64,000 bases of DNA, from positions 517,147,451 to 517,211,450 of the forward strand of contig OZ010795.1 in the NCBI GenBank assembly GCA_963932465.1, read 5' to 3'. Positions 31,393-41,225 of the stretch are shown here, one piece after another. Origin of the DNA: Maratus speciosus (lineage: Eukaryota > Arthropoda > Arachnida > Araneae > Salticidae). The notes beneath the pieces are model-generated. The model made no database searches. It was not told the origin of the DNA and saw only the letters and a list, made by a program, of their open reading frames with translations. The position numbers and the translations under genes are program-made. The first letter of the stretch is position 1. Each line of letters begins with the position of its first letter.

Positions 31393-32870
31393 AATTAGTA
31401 TGTTTTAACAATTTGACGTTTATTGCTTTTATACTGTTACTGGACATTACATTACACATATATATCATTAAAAGTCGTTAACTAGGCATAGAGTACGCCG
31501 CCCTGTCCTTGTGTATGTCCAAACTGACCGTACCTTTAAGGGTTAATATATCAGCTAATTACCAATGATTTTTTTCGAAAATCATTATCAACAATGCTTT
31601 TATTCTTCTGCAACGATAGGTATATTCAGCGATGCTCAACAATTTTTCTGAATGCCTGTAAATCGAAATTTGTGTATAACAGAAAAATGCTAATTATTCA
31701 AAAACTATGTGACCTAGGGTAATCGCTATAATTTTCCGGCAAGGTTTATATTAACGTCTACTACCTCTAATTTTTTCATAATTTTAGTTTCAGTAGATTC
31801 GGAATTAGATGAGGGGGGGGGGACATATTTTTGCGCTACATTTTCAACAATATCTTTGAAAATATAATACCTAAAATTAAAAGGAATGTATTTTTGAGTT
31901 CAGCGTTACAAAAGCTTTCACAGGATACCCCCACATGATATACAAAGAAAATTTTTTTTTTTTCAAGTAGCATAATTAGCCCCTCTACTTTTTTACTAAA
32001 TATATTTATGAATGTTATTAATCTGAAAATATGTGGGTCAATGGTCTTTATTACTTCCCCGAATTTGAACTTTCCACGTTCCATAGTTTACGATTAAAAT
32101 GGCTGTGACAGACAGACAAACAGACGGACAGACACAGGAGTGATCTTATAATGGTTCCGTTTTTACTTTTTACGTACGGAACCCTAAAAATGACAATTTG
32201 TGTAAAATCCCTTTTCAGCTGCTTTTAAAGAACAACTAAAAATTTGCTCACTTTAACGCCGATATCTTTCTGAAATTTTACTAGATTTTTTTTAATAAGT
32301 TGCTCCATAGAGTTGACTATTAAATTTGTAAAATGATTTTTGTTATCGTTCACGCATCCGCAGATAAAGATTATCTCATACAACTACTCATATTTCCTAA
32401 AATATTTAATATATTTATATTCCAATTGCAGTATATTGTTTCTACTGTATTTTGTCAATTTTTTGAAACCGGCGTTAAATTTGGTTGAAAACCCTGCATG
32501 TTATAAGCAAAAAAACTTGCAAGAATTTTTAAATTTTTTTAAATAAATCGTTATATCTCTATTAATATACGTGCTATTCATACACAAAAAAATACACATA
32601 TTGCACAATGTCTGTTTATTTATATTGGGTAGCGGTAGATCATTTCGTGCATTTTATTTTACAGGGTGATCCCAAGTATTATTTTTTTTCTTTGATTTTT
32701 TGTTGGCCCCTTAATTGCCTCCGTTAACAACTCGACATTGCTAAATATGAGGTCATACCTGTTCTTTTTAATCCTGAAATTCCAGAAGAATCTGTCAAGT
32801 ATATTTCTAATTATTCGACAAAATGTCTAAAATTGAAAGTTGCCGGTCATTAATGGCCATATAGTGTACA

Positions 32871-33240
32871 TGTATCCATTCTTGATTAAAATCACGAAAA
32901 CAAAACTTTCATTTAATTTAAACATAAAAGCAGATTGCACATCAACTAAATTTTAATGAGTAGTGAAAAATTACTCAGGCCTGAAAAATAATGCTTCTTA
33001 TTTTTTTTTTCAGTAATTTTCCAGGAGTATCTCGAAAGTTTCGAGCTTTTTCCTCTAAGGCTTTTTTTTACAAGACTTTATTAGCAAGGTTTTTTTTTTT
33101 ACAATATGTGAATGGAAAACATCACAAAAGTAGCAGAGTAAAAAAAAAGTTTAAAAAAAGTTTAAAAAACGTTTTAAAAAACCTGTATTTTACATTTTAT
33201 TAATTAGTTGCATTTGTCATAATTGCCTTAAAGTTAAATA
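32871..33240. other. AT-rich sequence between R1 and a Tigger-like MITE
   Basis: No gene is recognised. Repeated runs of T and A make the frame at 32991-33203 unreliable. Confidence 0.4.
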
Positions 33241-33348
33241 CAGTAGAACCCCCTTAATCCAAACTAATTGGGAACGGTGCCTGTTCGCATTTAAAAAAAT
33301 TCGGATTACCCGAAATTCCGATAAAAATAGAAAAGAAAAATTTGCTTG

Positions 33349-33390
<42 letters not shown>

Positions 33391-34085
33391 ATGTTATAAG
33401 TACTCAGTAGTACAGTAAACATCCTCTTATCCGGCATCCTAAGATCTGGCATGCTGGATAATCCGGCACGATTTTCGAAAAAAAAAATAACATTCCGTGT
33501 TTAACCACTCCTGATGTTTATAATAATCCAATAGAACTTGAGAATGAGGAATTACGTAACAACCCATTACAAATGGTTCAAAATCGCGAATCTAATAAAT
33601 AGCTGAGTCTCCAAGTCGGGGGAAGAAAAAAACATTTCTGTCGATAATTTGATAAATCAAACTGTTGAAATGAAAAATAAATTTTTATCATCTGAATTTA
33701 ATACTTCTGCATTTTAGAAAATAATTTTATAGTGACTGGTAAACAAACTGATATTCGAGGTTTTTTTTAAAAAAAGGTTTCTACGAGTAGGTATATAGAG
33801 CACGGTTTCATTTTATATTCGTGTACATATGTTGCACTTTTACATTATTGAGTATTTTTTTTTAATTCTATTCAAGCTGTTTAAAGAATAAAAAAAATGC
33901 TTTGCAGCCAATTTTTTGCTTAATTCTATCTTGTAGATGTTTTTCCCGACATTCATCCTGTTAACCGGAAAATGTCGTAATCCGGCATGCTTCAAGTCCA
34001 GAGCGAAAATAAAGTCGAAATAAAACATGTCGAAAATAAAATCGGTTCGGATTAACCGGAATTTTGGATTAGCGGGATTCTATTG
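33241..34085. mobile_element. pogo/Tigger-like element (845 bp)
   Basis: The left CAGTAGAACCCCCTTAATCC and the complement of the right end, CAATAGAATCCCGCTAATCC, with TA on both sides (33239-33240 and 34086-34087), follow the pogo/Tigger pattern. A second start of that type, CAGTAAACATCCTCTTATCC at 33413, with CCGGCATGC pieces near 33970-33990, suggests a nested or composite relative. A 40-bp poly(A) run ends near 33388. No transposase frame is present. Confidence 0.85.
33349..33388. repeat. Poly(A) tract
   Basis: About 40 consecutive A inside the Tigger-like element. Confidence 0.9.
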
Positions 34086-34674
34086 TATTATTATAATGTA
34101 TTTTCCTCCTCTTTAAAAAAGACGTCCTGACCCATCTCTTCTCTTGCTTTGTGCGCTGCTTGCGGCTGTTTTCTATGTGTGTCTCATGTCATTATCACAA
34201 AAATTGTAAATATAAATTGTTAATTCTGATATTTTCGGACAAGATTTAAAGTTTTCTATTCAAACGGAAATTCTCGAATTGTGTCAAAATTGTACATGCT
34301 CGAAATTTTTGAGTATTTCTTCTGAAATGAGCATAGAAAAATTTTAAAATATGAAACACCCTTCAGTTTAAAGAAAAACATACCATGTCTCAGACCCGTG
34401 TAGTTATTCTTATATTCCTAAACAAGCAAATATTGTTTTTTAGCCCCGACAGTACTGAAAAGTAACATTTCTAAGCACACTTTAAAAATAATGAAAAACA
34501 ACTTTACTTTTTAATTCAACAAATAATATTATTTCTAAGACTTTAAAAAATAAGAAAAAAAAATATTGTACCTATAAATGTTGAAATGTTTCACAGCAAA
34601 AACCTAATGTCGCACATCACGCAACAACATTGAAGCTAAAGTGATGTATACAAAGGCAGGAAAATATCCTTTTT
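34086..34674. other. AT-rich sequence, nothing recognised
   Basis: No motif, no second copy in the window, and only chance frames. Confidence 0.4.
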
Positions 34675-35275
34675 AGGTGCGTTCGTAATTCTATAAATAC
34701 GTAGCACCTATAGTCGTCGTTCAGTCCGTCTGCCTGTCCGTCCGCATATAACAGCGCAAAAACTACAAGACCGAATCGTTTGAAATTTAAAATATATAAT
34801 TGCTGCATAATTTTGTCGAGTCATTTCAAATTTTATCAAAATCGGATGTATAGTTTAATTACAGGGACAGTCAAAAGTTTTCCGTTACATTACGGCCAAT
34901 AATTGGAAGAAATTATTTCAAGTGCATTCTAATGATGTTACAACCTTCCGAATGATCTGAAAGTTTAAATATATAATTGTTGAAAAATTTTGTGGAGTCA
35001 TTTCAGATTTTATGGAAATCGGATGTATAGTTTAATTACAGTCAAAAGTTTTCCGTTACATTAAGGCCAATGGGAAAAATTTATTTCAAGTGCATTTTAA
35101 TGATGTTACAGATTTTCGAACAGAACGAAATTGATATGCACTTATGATGTGCACTAAAATATACATTCAGTACAATATGCGGTGCAAAAAATATTTATAA
35201 AACTCGTTATAGTACAAACGCACCTCATTTGCCACGTTTGACGAGAAAATTTCCAACTTGTTAAATATTTACTGC
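34675..35275 (-). mobile_element. Helentron-like element, GGTGCG family, copy 2
   Basis: The inverted counterpart of 27850-28310. It opens with a hairpin (AGGTGCG...GCACCT), then a GTCCGTCTGCCTGTCCGTCC tract. Two ~177-bp units follow, marked by GGATGTATAGTTTAATTACA at 34844 and 35021. It ends with ACAAACGCACCTCATTTGCC and a TTTCCAACTTGTT flank that also matches copy 1. Confidence 0.78.
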
Positions 35276-35426
35276 TTTCAAGAACCATTAATTCTATCTA
35301 CGGATGATAATGAGAAGCATCAACCATCGATCCTACAATGTATCGTTGGAATTGAATTATCAAGTATTTTTTATAACAAGAAGATTTTACTAGTACCTTA
35401 AAATACCATCGCAGCATAAAGTGTTG

Positions 35427-35846
35427 AGGTTGTTCTCAAATCCAAAAGGGCAACTTCATGGCAGACGTTTTAATTTATTTTCGTTCGGAAATGCATGAAA
35501 TTAGCAGTTGTTGTTCATAAATTGTGTAATCGAACTGTTTTTTTCCGTTTTTTTGGAAACGCAGTAGATCTTTCAGAAAATAGTGTCAAAGTGGGTGTTT
35601 TGAAGCGAATTTTCACGCGAAAGGAGAAAAACCACTCAGGAAGGATGAAAATCATGTTTGTCACGTGATCAAAATCATTCATAACTCAATAGGTACTTTA
35701 TTGTTCAAAAAATGGAAAACACTGTTTGATTCCAAGTCGCTTCCAAGGTCAGGCTTTCCAATTTTATATCTCTCCGTTAAAAAATGAATTTATAAATGTG
35801 TCAAAACGTTTTGCGCTTGTTGAGCAAAGAATTTGAGAACAGCCTT
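35427..35846. mobile_element. TIR element with GTTGTTCTCAAAT ends, copy 1 (~420 bp)
   Basis: The left GTTGTTCTCAAATCC and the complement of the right end, GCTGTTCTCAAATTC, form a short TIR. An inverted, shorter copy lies at 40340-40632 (shared GGGCAACTT, AACAAGCGCAAAACG and TTTCGGAAATGCATGAAA-like strings). No coding frame is seen. Confidence 0.65.
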
Positions 35847-37234
35847 AAACCATTGATGAGAGTTTGAACTACAAAAAATATACAATCAAAGTATAGCTTC
35901 AGGGAATGGCATTTGCTTTACAAGGGATGGAATTTTGAAATGCCATTGGCATTTGCTTTACTAAACATATTAATTTACGAAATTTAATTTTTATACAACC
36001 CCTTTTAGCTGCAATATTTAGAAAACTATTGTTCTGCGTCTAAGTCAATTAAAAAAATACATTTCTTTTACGACCAAAACTTATCGAATATGATATTTTA
36101 AATTTTATTAATTTTTAGTGAAAAATGTTGCTCTGAGTCTAAGACTCGGTACTAAACACATATCTTTCTGGGGTTTTGTGCACACCTTTGTCTTTCTGTC
36201 AATTCAGCTAAAACTAACAAAATGTGACCTTAAAAAATTAACAAGCATAACGTTCTTATCCGTAATTGACCTTATTGATCAATTTCCCAAAAATGTCAAA
36301 TAATTCAGTATCTAAAAACATTCATAAATTTTTTTAATTTTATTTTACTCATGTTTAGAATGTACTAAAATCACCACTTATTTTATGTTTCATTCTTTAA
36401 GAAAAATATTCTGTACAACAGGATAATTTATAATCTCAAATGAAAATATATTTATAGAGAGATTATTTTCTCAAATATATCCGGAATGATTTCTCTAATT
36501 TGAGGCCCTACCCGGATGCAATATTAAATTTTTTTCGGAAACGAAAAGCTGACAAAGGGAAGTTAAATTTAAAATTTCCCTGTCGTTAGTACCATACCTG
36601 TCATTCAAAAAGAAGTTTCCGCTACGATAAAGTACAAAATAAGAAAAAGTCCTAAAAGCCCCTGTGTCACAAAATATCCAAAAGAAATGGAAGAAAGTAA
36701 AATAGACACAGTTTCATTTCCGTTTTCTGGTGGGAAGAAAGGATTTACACACTCTATCTGCAATATATATTTGGATTTTTAAGGGAAAAAAGATAGGTAG
36801 CACTTACCTCATTGCTTTCTGCCTAGACTTTTGAAAAAACGGTGAAAAAAAAGGAAATTTCAGTAATAGCTTTTTCAGTCGTTTCTTCGATTGATTTTTC
36901 CTTGTAGTATTTCTTTTTTTATAGTTTTCTTTTGTCGGAAATGGGGTTGGGGTGCATGAATTTCATGAACTGTGAAAATTCTGAAATCGAAGGACAGCAA
37001 CATAGCTTTCAAGAGAAATGGGAGGGATTTACTTAGAGTTTTTCACTTCATGTACGTTTTAAAATGAAATGTAAATTTAAATTTGTTTGTAAATAGTTAA
37101 AGTGTCTTACAAACATAATATATTTTTAGAATTTTGATCTAAATATGTTTCAATAAACTTAAAAAAAGGAATCAATAAATTTTCTATTTTTTTTTCTTTT
37201 GTCACGGGGAACTTAGATTTTAACATTAATTAAC
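35847..37234. other. Mostly unique AT-rich sequence
   Basis: There is no partner elsewhere in the window. A minus-strand stretch at about 36613-36757 is open and hydrophobic and is preceded by splice-like signals, but the frames do not join (see rejected items). It runs up to the duplication flanking the second tRNA-like element. Confidence 0.4.
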
Positions 37235-37246
37235 ATACCATGTTTA
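37235..37246. repeat. Target-site duplication, left copy (12 bp)
   Basis: ATACCATGTTTA, repeated exactly at 38222-38233, flanks tRNA-like element TL2. Confidence 0.85.
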
Positions 37247-37297
37247 TATTCAAGGCTGGAGTAGCACAGTTGAAGTTTATTCCAACGGAGCGAAAAA

Positions 37298-37369
37298 TGT
37301 CCAGACCAGGGATCGAACCTGGATACTTGGCGTGCCGTGCCAATGCCTTACCTGTTAGGCTATCCGGAC
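37298..37369 (-). tRNA. tRNA-like domain of TL2 (inverted copy); not a functional tRNA gene
   Basis: 72 nt with acceptor GTCCGGA/TCTGGAC (one G-T pair), D arm GCCT/AGGC, anticodon stem TTGGC/GCCAA and T arm CCAGG/CCTGG, all fully paired. The A-box-like TAGCCTAACAGG and B-box GGTTCGATCCC are intact. The loop ACGGCAC has C instead of T at position 33. T5 follows. Confidence 0.65.
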
Positions 37370-37744
37370 GATACCTGACTGACATAATTCACTCTTATTA
37401 GTTGGATTTGGCTGAGAAATGCAGCGCTAGTTTTATTCATCCGAGCTATAACTATAGCATTTACATGATGAAAGCACTTTAACACTTCGATCCCTGGTCT
37501 GGACATTTTTTGCTCTGTTGGAATAAACTTCAACTGTGCTACTCCAGCCTTGAATATGATTTAATCCAGTTGGAAAAAATATTCGTTCCCTTCATTATGA
37601 CCTAATTACATGGTATACAGGAGTTTCCGTGTTAAAGTGCTTTCATCATGTAAATGCTATAGATATAGCTGGGATGAATAAAACTAGCGCTGCAGTTCGC
37701 AGCCAAGTCCAACTAATAAGAGTGAATTATGTCAGCCAGGTATC

Positions 37745-37816
37745 GTCCGGATAGCCTAACAGGTAAGGCATTGGCACGGCACGCCAAGTATCCAGGTTCG
37801 ATCCCTGGTCTGAACA
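37745..37816 (+). tRNA. tRNA-like domain of TL2 (first full direct unit)
   Basis: The same fold as at 37298-37369, with one change in the acceptor (TCTGAAC in place of TCTGGAC) that disrupts one pair. A and B boxes are intact and the loop is ACGGCAC without T33. Confidence 0.62.
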
Positions 37817-38055
37817 TTTTTCGCTCGGTTGGAATAAACTTCAACTGTGCTACTCCAGCCTTGAATATGATTTAATCCAGTTGGAAAAAATATTCGTTCC
37901 CTTCATTATGACCTAATTACATGGTATACAGGAGTTTCCGTGTTAAAGTGCTTTCATCATGTAAATGCTACAGTTATAGCTCGGATGAATAAAACTAGCG
38001 CTGCAGTTCGCAGCCAAGTCCAACTAATAAGAGTGAATTATGTCAGCCAGGTATC

Positions 38056-38127
38056 GTCCGGATAGCCTAACAGGTAAGGCATTGGCACGGCACGCCAAGT
38101 ATTCAGGTTCGATCCCTGGTCTGGACA
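38056..38127 (+). tRNA. tRNA-like domain of TL2 (second full direct unit)
   Basis: 311 bp after the previous domain. The acceptor pairs fully (TCTGGAC). A single change, TATTC for TATCC, lies at the start of the T arm (CCAGG becomes TCAGG). The A box and most of the B box are preserved. T5 follows the A discriminator. Confidence 0.62.
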
Positions 38128-38221
38128 TTTTTCGCTCTGTTGGAATAAACTTCAACTGTGCTACTCCAGCCTTGAATATGATTTAATCCAGTTGGAAAAA
38201 ATATTCGTTCCCTTCATTATG

Positions 38222-38233
38222 ATACCATGTTTA
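38222..38233. repeat. Target-site duplication, right copy (12 bp)
   Basis: ATACCATGTTTA, identical to 37235-37246. Confidence 0.85.
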
Positions 38234-39039
38234 GTTAGAATTTCTAATGATGTTCTTATCTCTTTGGTACACATGTTAATTTTCATTTTGATCGTATGAC
38301 GTTTTATTCTTATTCAGACACACATTTTATTTACATCTATTATTATATATTTATTTATTTATATCTGAAAAATATTTTCTTTTAAACATCCCAATGTATT
38401 TTATTTATTGTTGAAACTGAACACATTGATGCGACACTGAATTAAAGACGCTTGATTAAAAACAAGTTACTACTCCTCTGACCTTGATAACGACTTCTGC
38501 ATCACAAGGCATGGTTTCAACAAGTCTACAGAAGAATTTCAAATGTATGGCATGCCAAAAATATGCTAGATATTCTCATAAATTAGTTTAAGAAAGTAGC
38601 ATGGTGTACGACGTTCTTGCACACACTTTTGGAGAGTACCCCAATTGTACTGATCTGAGATTTTAATCTGAGTTTCTTGATGGTCATTTTAGTAAGGAGA
38701 TTTCTGTGGAATTCTCCTTGAATCAGGCGATGCCATCGAGACATTTGATAGCAGTTATTCTCCTTCACTTCTTCCTACGCTTAAAAAGATTATGAGTGAT
38801 TAAAGTGATCGACCAGATTACAATCTTATTAATAACGTTCGTATTCACCATCTATATCAACTTCCGGTTAATGGCGAATAGTCCGATCGAATGCTCAAAT
38901 GGTATTCCCTAATAACCTGAAGTGACTTCGGCTGCAACCAGGTCCAATCAGATTAATGGGGAATACTTTTTGGGCGGTCGACCCAGGTACTTGAGCTTAA
39001 CCCGGAGTTTAGGTAGATGATGAATACGAGGCAGTTTGT
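38234..39039. other. Sequence with a possible Tc1-like remnant; otherwise unrecognised
   Basis: Contains the short minus-strand remnant annotated separately and a 61-codon minus-strand frame at 38583-38768 that I cannot identify. 38830-39039 is slightly richer in G+C than the surroundings, with no identified content. Confidence 0.35.
38465..38525 (-). pseudogene. Possible Tc1-like transposase C-terminal fragment
   Basis: The minus strand reads LVETMPCDAEVVIKVRGVVT. This resembles the tail of Tc1-type transposases (LV-SMP-R-AVI-A-GG-T). Expected arginines and glycines are altered, and the upstream catalytic region is not recognisable, so only a decayed scrap would remain. Assignment rests on a short motif from memory. 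Confidence 0.35.
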
Positions 39040-39047
39040 ATGCTTTG

Positions 39048-39558
39048 CAGGGCCAAAACTAGCCTTTTTTGCATCCGGCGCAAACATGGATTTTGGCGCC
39101 CCCCCCCTCCTTCCCTCCTCCTCAAGGAAAGGGAGATATGTTTTTTCCCCTCGTGGACTAATCAGTTCCTATACCGAAAGGTTGACTGTCCACGAGTGGG
39201 TGATTAGTGATTAGTGATTAGTATATTTACAAAATTTACTAACCAATTTTACTAAATTTTAAATAGCCAACTTATTTTAAAATTTAAAATATGTAATACT
39301 GAACTACGTAATCTACTTTGTCAAATCATTAAAATCTTGAAAATGGAATCGAAAAAAATTGAAAAACATTCCGCTTTATACAGGATCCTTATGCCATATC
39401 ATCTGTAGATTCTTCATGTTTTGACATATCTCAGTCAAGATGATTTTAACAATACCGCGCTAAAAATAGATATTTGAAAAATCGACAAACAAAATCTTCA
39501 TTTGGCGCCCGGGGCCCATGCACCCTCTGCCCCCCCCCCCTTTTTAGTTTCATCCCTG
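39048..39558. mobile_element. hAT-like non-autonomous element with perfect 8-bp duplication (511 bp)
   Basis: ATGCTTTG is present on both sides (39040-39047 and 39559-39566). The ends CAGGGCCAAAACTA and the complement of TAGTTTCATCCCTG are inverted repeats starting CAGGG. Eight-bp duplications are the hAT signature. Interior C runs (GGCGCCCCCCC, CCCCCCCCCC) and a triplicated GTGATTA (39210-39232) are present. The frame 39017-39214 crosses the edge and is a chance opening. Confidence 0.85.
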
Positions 39559-39625
39559 ATGCTTTGTATAAGTACTATAGGTCTATCATCAGGATGACAC
39601 AGTCGTAGCCGATAATCTCTATGCC

Positions 39626-40300
39626 AACGGTTCCCAACCTATGGGGTCGCGACTCACTGGTGGGTTGCAGAACAATCGAGGATGGACACAAAAATATATC
39701 TTTTATCTCGCAGTTAAAACAATACAACAATTTCAACAGAAAATAATATTTCTAATTAAAATCCTGAATTTCCTTCTAGATGAATATACGAGTAGAATAT
39801 CCAGAAATATCCATATTAGCTTTGCGGTCCTTGATGGGGTTCAATATGGCATACTTGTGTGAAGATGCTTTTTGTACTTTGCCGTTTTTGAAAAAAGTGC
39901 AGAAAAAAACTGTGTGTAAAAAGTGATTTAAGGTTACAATTAATTAGTTTTAGCACTGATTTAACTGTCCTCATCAATAACACCAGTGCCAGAAGTCTCA
40001 CTGATTGTAAAGTTATGTTTTGATAATAATTAAACGTATTTTTAATTATTTTGCTGCTTGTGTGCTGTTTTAATTATTATTCCACATACACGCATTAGGC
40101 TTATCAATTCTTGTTTTTATTGATAGTGTATCCTTCATATGAAAATTTGCCCTTTTCTTAGAATAAGGTAGCCGATAGCTTATGGAGGTCATGCAACAAT
40201 TTCCATACAGATGTACTTCTTTATAGTAGATGGGTTGCGAATTTTTTTTTTTTTTTTACTTAAAGGTGGGTCGTGTACTAATAAAGGTTGGGAACTGCTG
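39626..40300. mobile_element. hAT-like non-autonomous element with perfect 8-bp duplication (675 bp)
   Basis: CTCTATGC flanks both ends (39618-39625 and 40301-40308). The TIR is CAACGGTTCCCAACCT (left) and the complement of the right end, CAGCAGTTCCCAACCT, a classic hAT-type TIR, followed by GGGGTCGCGACTC on the left and CACGACCCACC on the right. It is only 59 bp from the previous hAT-like insertion. No transposase is visible. Confidence 0.9.
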
Positions 40301-40339
40301 CTCTATGCTACTCGGGATGCTGGCTCTAACCGTCCGCTA

Positions 40340-40632
40340 TTCTCAACTGCTCTGCTCAACAAGCGCAAAACGCTTTGACACATTTACAAATTCATTTTTT
40401 AAAGGAAAGATATAAAATTGGAACACATAACTATGAAAGAAATTTGGAATCAGACGCCCAATTTGGCACTATTTTCTGAAAGATCTGTTGTATTTTCAAA
40501 TACATGGAAAAAACAGTTCTATTACATTGTTTCTGAACAACAACGCCTGCTAGTTTCATGCATTTCCAAACAAAAATAAATTAAAACTTATGTCATAAAG
40601 TTGCCCTTTTGGATTTGGGAAAGGCCTTAATG
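40340..40632. mobile_element. GTTGTTCTCAAAT-type element, copy 2 (inverted, diverged)
   Basis: Pairs in inverted orientation with 35427-35846. It preserves CAACAAGCGCAAAACGCTTT and GAAAGATCTGTTGTATTT-like blocks and ends GGATTTGGGAAAGGCCTTA. It makes a 5-kb-wide inverted pair with copy 1. Confidence 0.6.
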
Positions 40633-41225
40633 GTCCACCCACAGAATTCTTTGGCCCAAGCAAGACGTTAAGCGCAGTATCCTGCATTTACAAATGGTAC
40701 TTTGATGCATTTTGACCTTTCAAACCCCATTTGGTGAAATGAGTTCTGCAACACCTGTCTACTGACTATTTGTATAGACCCCCCTCATTCAATTAGTTGG
40801 TCACCTGAGCTAACGTTTGCAGTCACTGACTGCATACGATACAGATGATTTTTATTCGAAAAATTTCTGAATGCATTGCCATCCATGTACAGCCGTATCA
40901 TGCATGAATATTTATCAATTTTGATCGATTATTCCACTTTAAGTGTTTACCACTTATACACATAAGGTTCAAAATCAACTAAAACATCAATACTGTTGAT
41001 GTTTCAAAATATTTTGTAGAACATTTCTGTAAGCATGAACAGGATATATCATTACCCGAATATTCACAGATTTAAAAAAAAAGACTATATATTTTTTAAT
41101 TTTATTTAAAAATTAACGTTTGAATTGACTGTTGATTATATATACATTGATTCTCTGAGAATTTTATATATCAACTCCGAATACATGAATTAAAATCTTG
41201 CATAAAAGGTTGAAATCTTATAATA
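40633..41225. other. Unrecognised sequence
   Basis: Slightly less AT-rich at 40640-40830. No frame, repeat or RNA gene is identified. Confidence 0.4.

Larger units (their letters stand above)
29834..32186 (+). mobile_element. Helentron-like element E2 (AGGGTTCCGTA family)
   Basis: It begins CGGTCAAGTGCGAGCATTAC and soon has AGAGGGTTCCGTAG. The far end has GACAGACAGACAAACAGACG, then a hairpin GGTTCCGT...ACGGAACC ending CCTAAAAA. The GGGTTCCGTA near the start is the inverted copy of the hairpin arm. The empty site is visible in R1 copy 1 (GTTAATAAAAAATGAC at 193-208). It contains R5 copy 3 and TIR element E3. From memory, very similar ends are widespread in Lepidoptera. No Rep/helicase is present. 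Confidence 0.78.
26139..32870. repeat. Palindromic repeat R1, copy 2, split by insertions E1 and E2
   Basis: The left arm 26139-26842 and right arm 32190-32870 are inverted copies of about 690 bp. The centre is represented by 26843-26954 plus 29777-29833. Removing E1 (26955-29776) and E2 (29834-32186) gives a continuous match to the centre of R1 copy 1 at 1-210. The ends read TACACTAT...ATAGTGTA. The frames 26155-26400 and 26415-26678 are homologous to those in copy 1 (shared SRNNIVQLEYK and SKYSTKCLKLKV), without a known domain. Confidence 0.8.
37247..38221. mobile_element. tRNA-like mobile element TL2 (311-bp tandem units, inverted 5' part)
   Basis: The left part (37247-37482) is on the minus strand. 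At 37483 it switches to the plus strand and runs through a partial unit and two full units with an exact 311-bp period (TCCCTGGTCT at 37491, 37802 and 38113). The last unit ends CATTATG precisely at the right duplication, the same place where units join internally. Each full unit has a tRNA-like domain followed by ATTTTTCGCTC-GTTGGAATA, a motif shared with TL1. The units are very similar to each other. No protein is encoded. Multimeric, inverted and flanked by long duplications, it looks like retroposition of a concatemeric transcript. Confidence 0.82.

Noticed and set aside
33413..34013. A second complete Tigger-like element nested in 33241-34085.
   Set aside because: A CAGTAAACATCC start is present, but I could not find a matching right end with TA, so only a composite is suggested.
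36613..36815. Minus-strand pair of splice-like signals (donor GAG|GTAAGTG near 36807, acceptor TTGCAG near 36758) enclosing a 50-nt intron, followed by an open hydrophobic stretch with PFFPPENGNETV.
   Set aside because: The upstream exon has a stop in the joining frame and no usable start, and the downstream frame closes after about 50 codons. No protein family is recognised.
37247..38221. A hammerhead ribozyme in the 311-bp unit, which would make it a classic retrozyme.
   Set aside because: I found no CTGANGA core matched with a GAAA segment and supporting stems on either strand. The closest string, ATGATGAAAG followed by GGAAAC, has a core mismatch and no stem II.
38583..38768. A 61-codon minus-strand frame upstream of the Tc1-like scrap, as the N-terminal part of the same transposase.
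   Set aside because: I could not match it to a DNA-binding or catalytic segment of Tc1-type enzymes.
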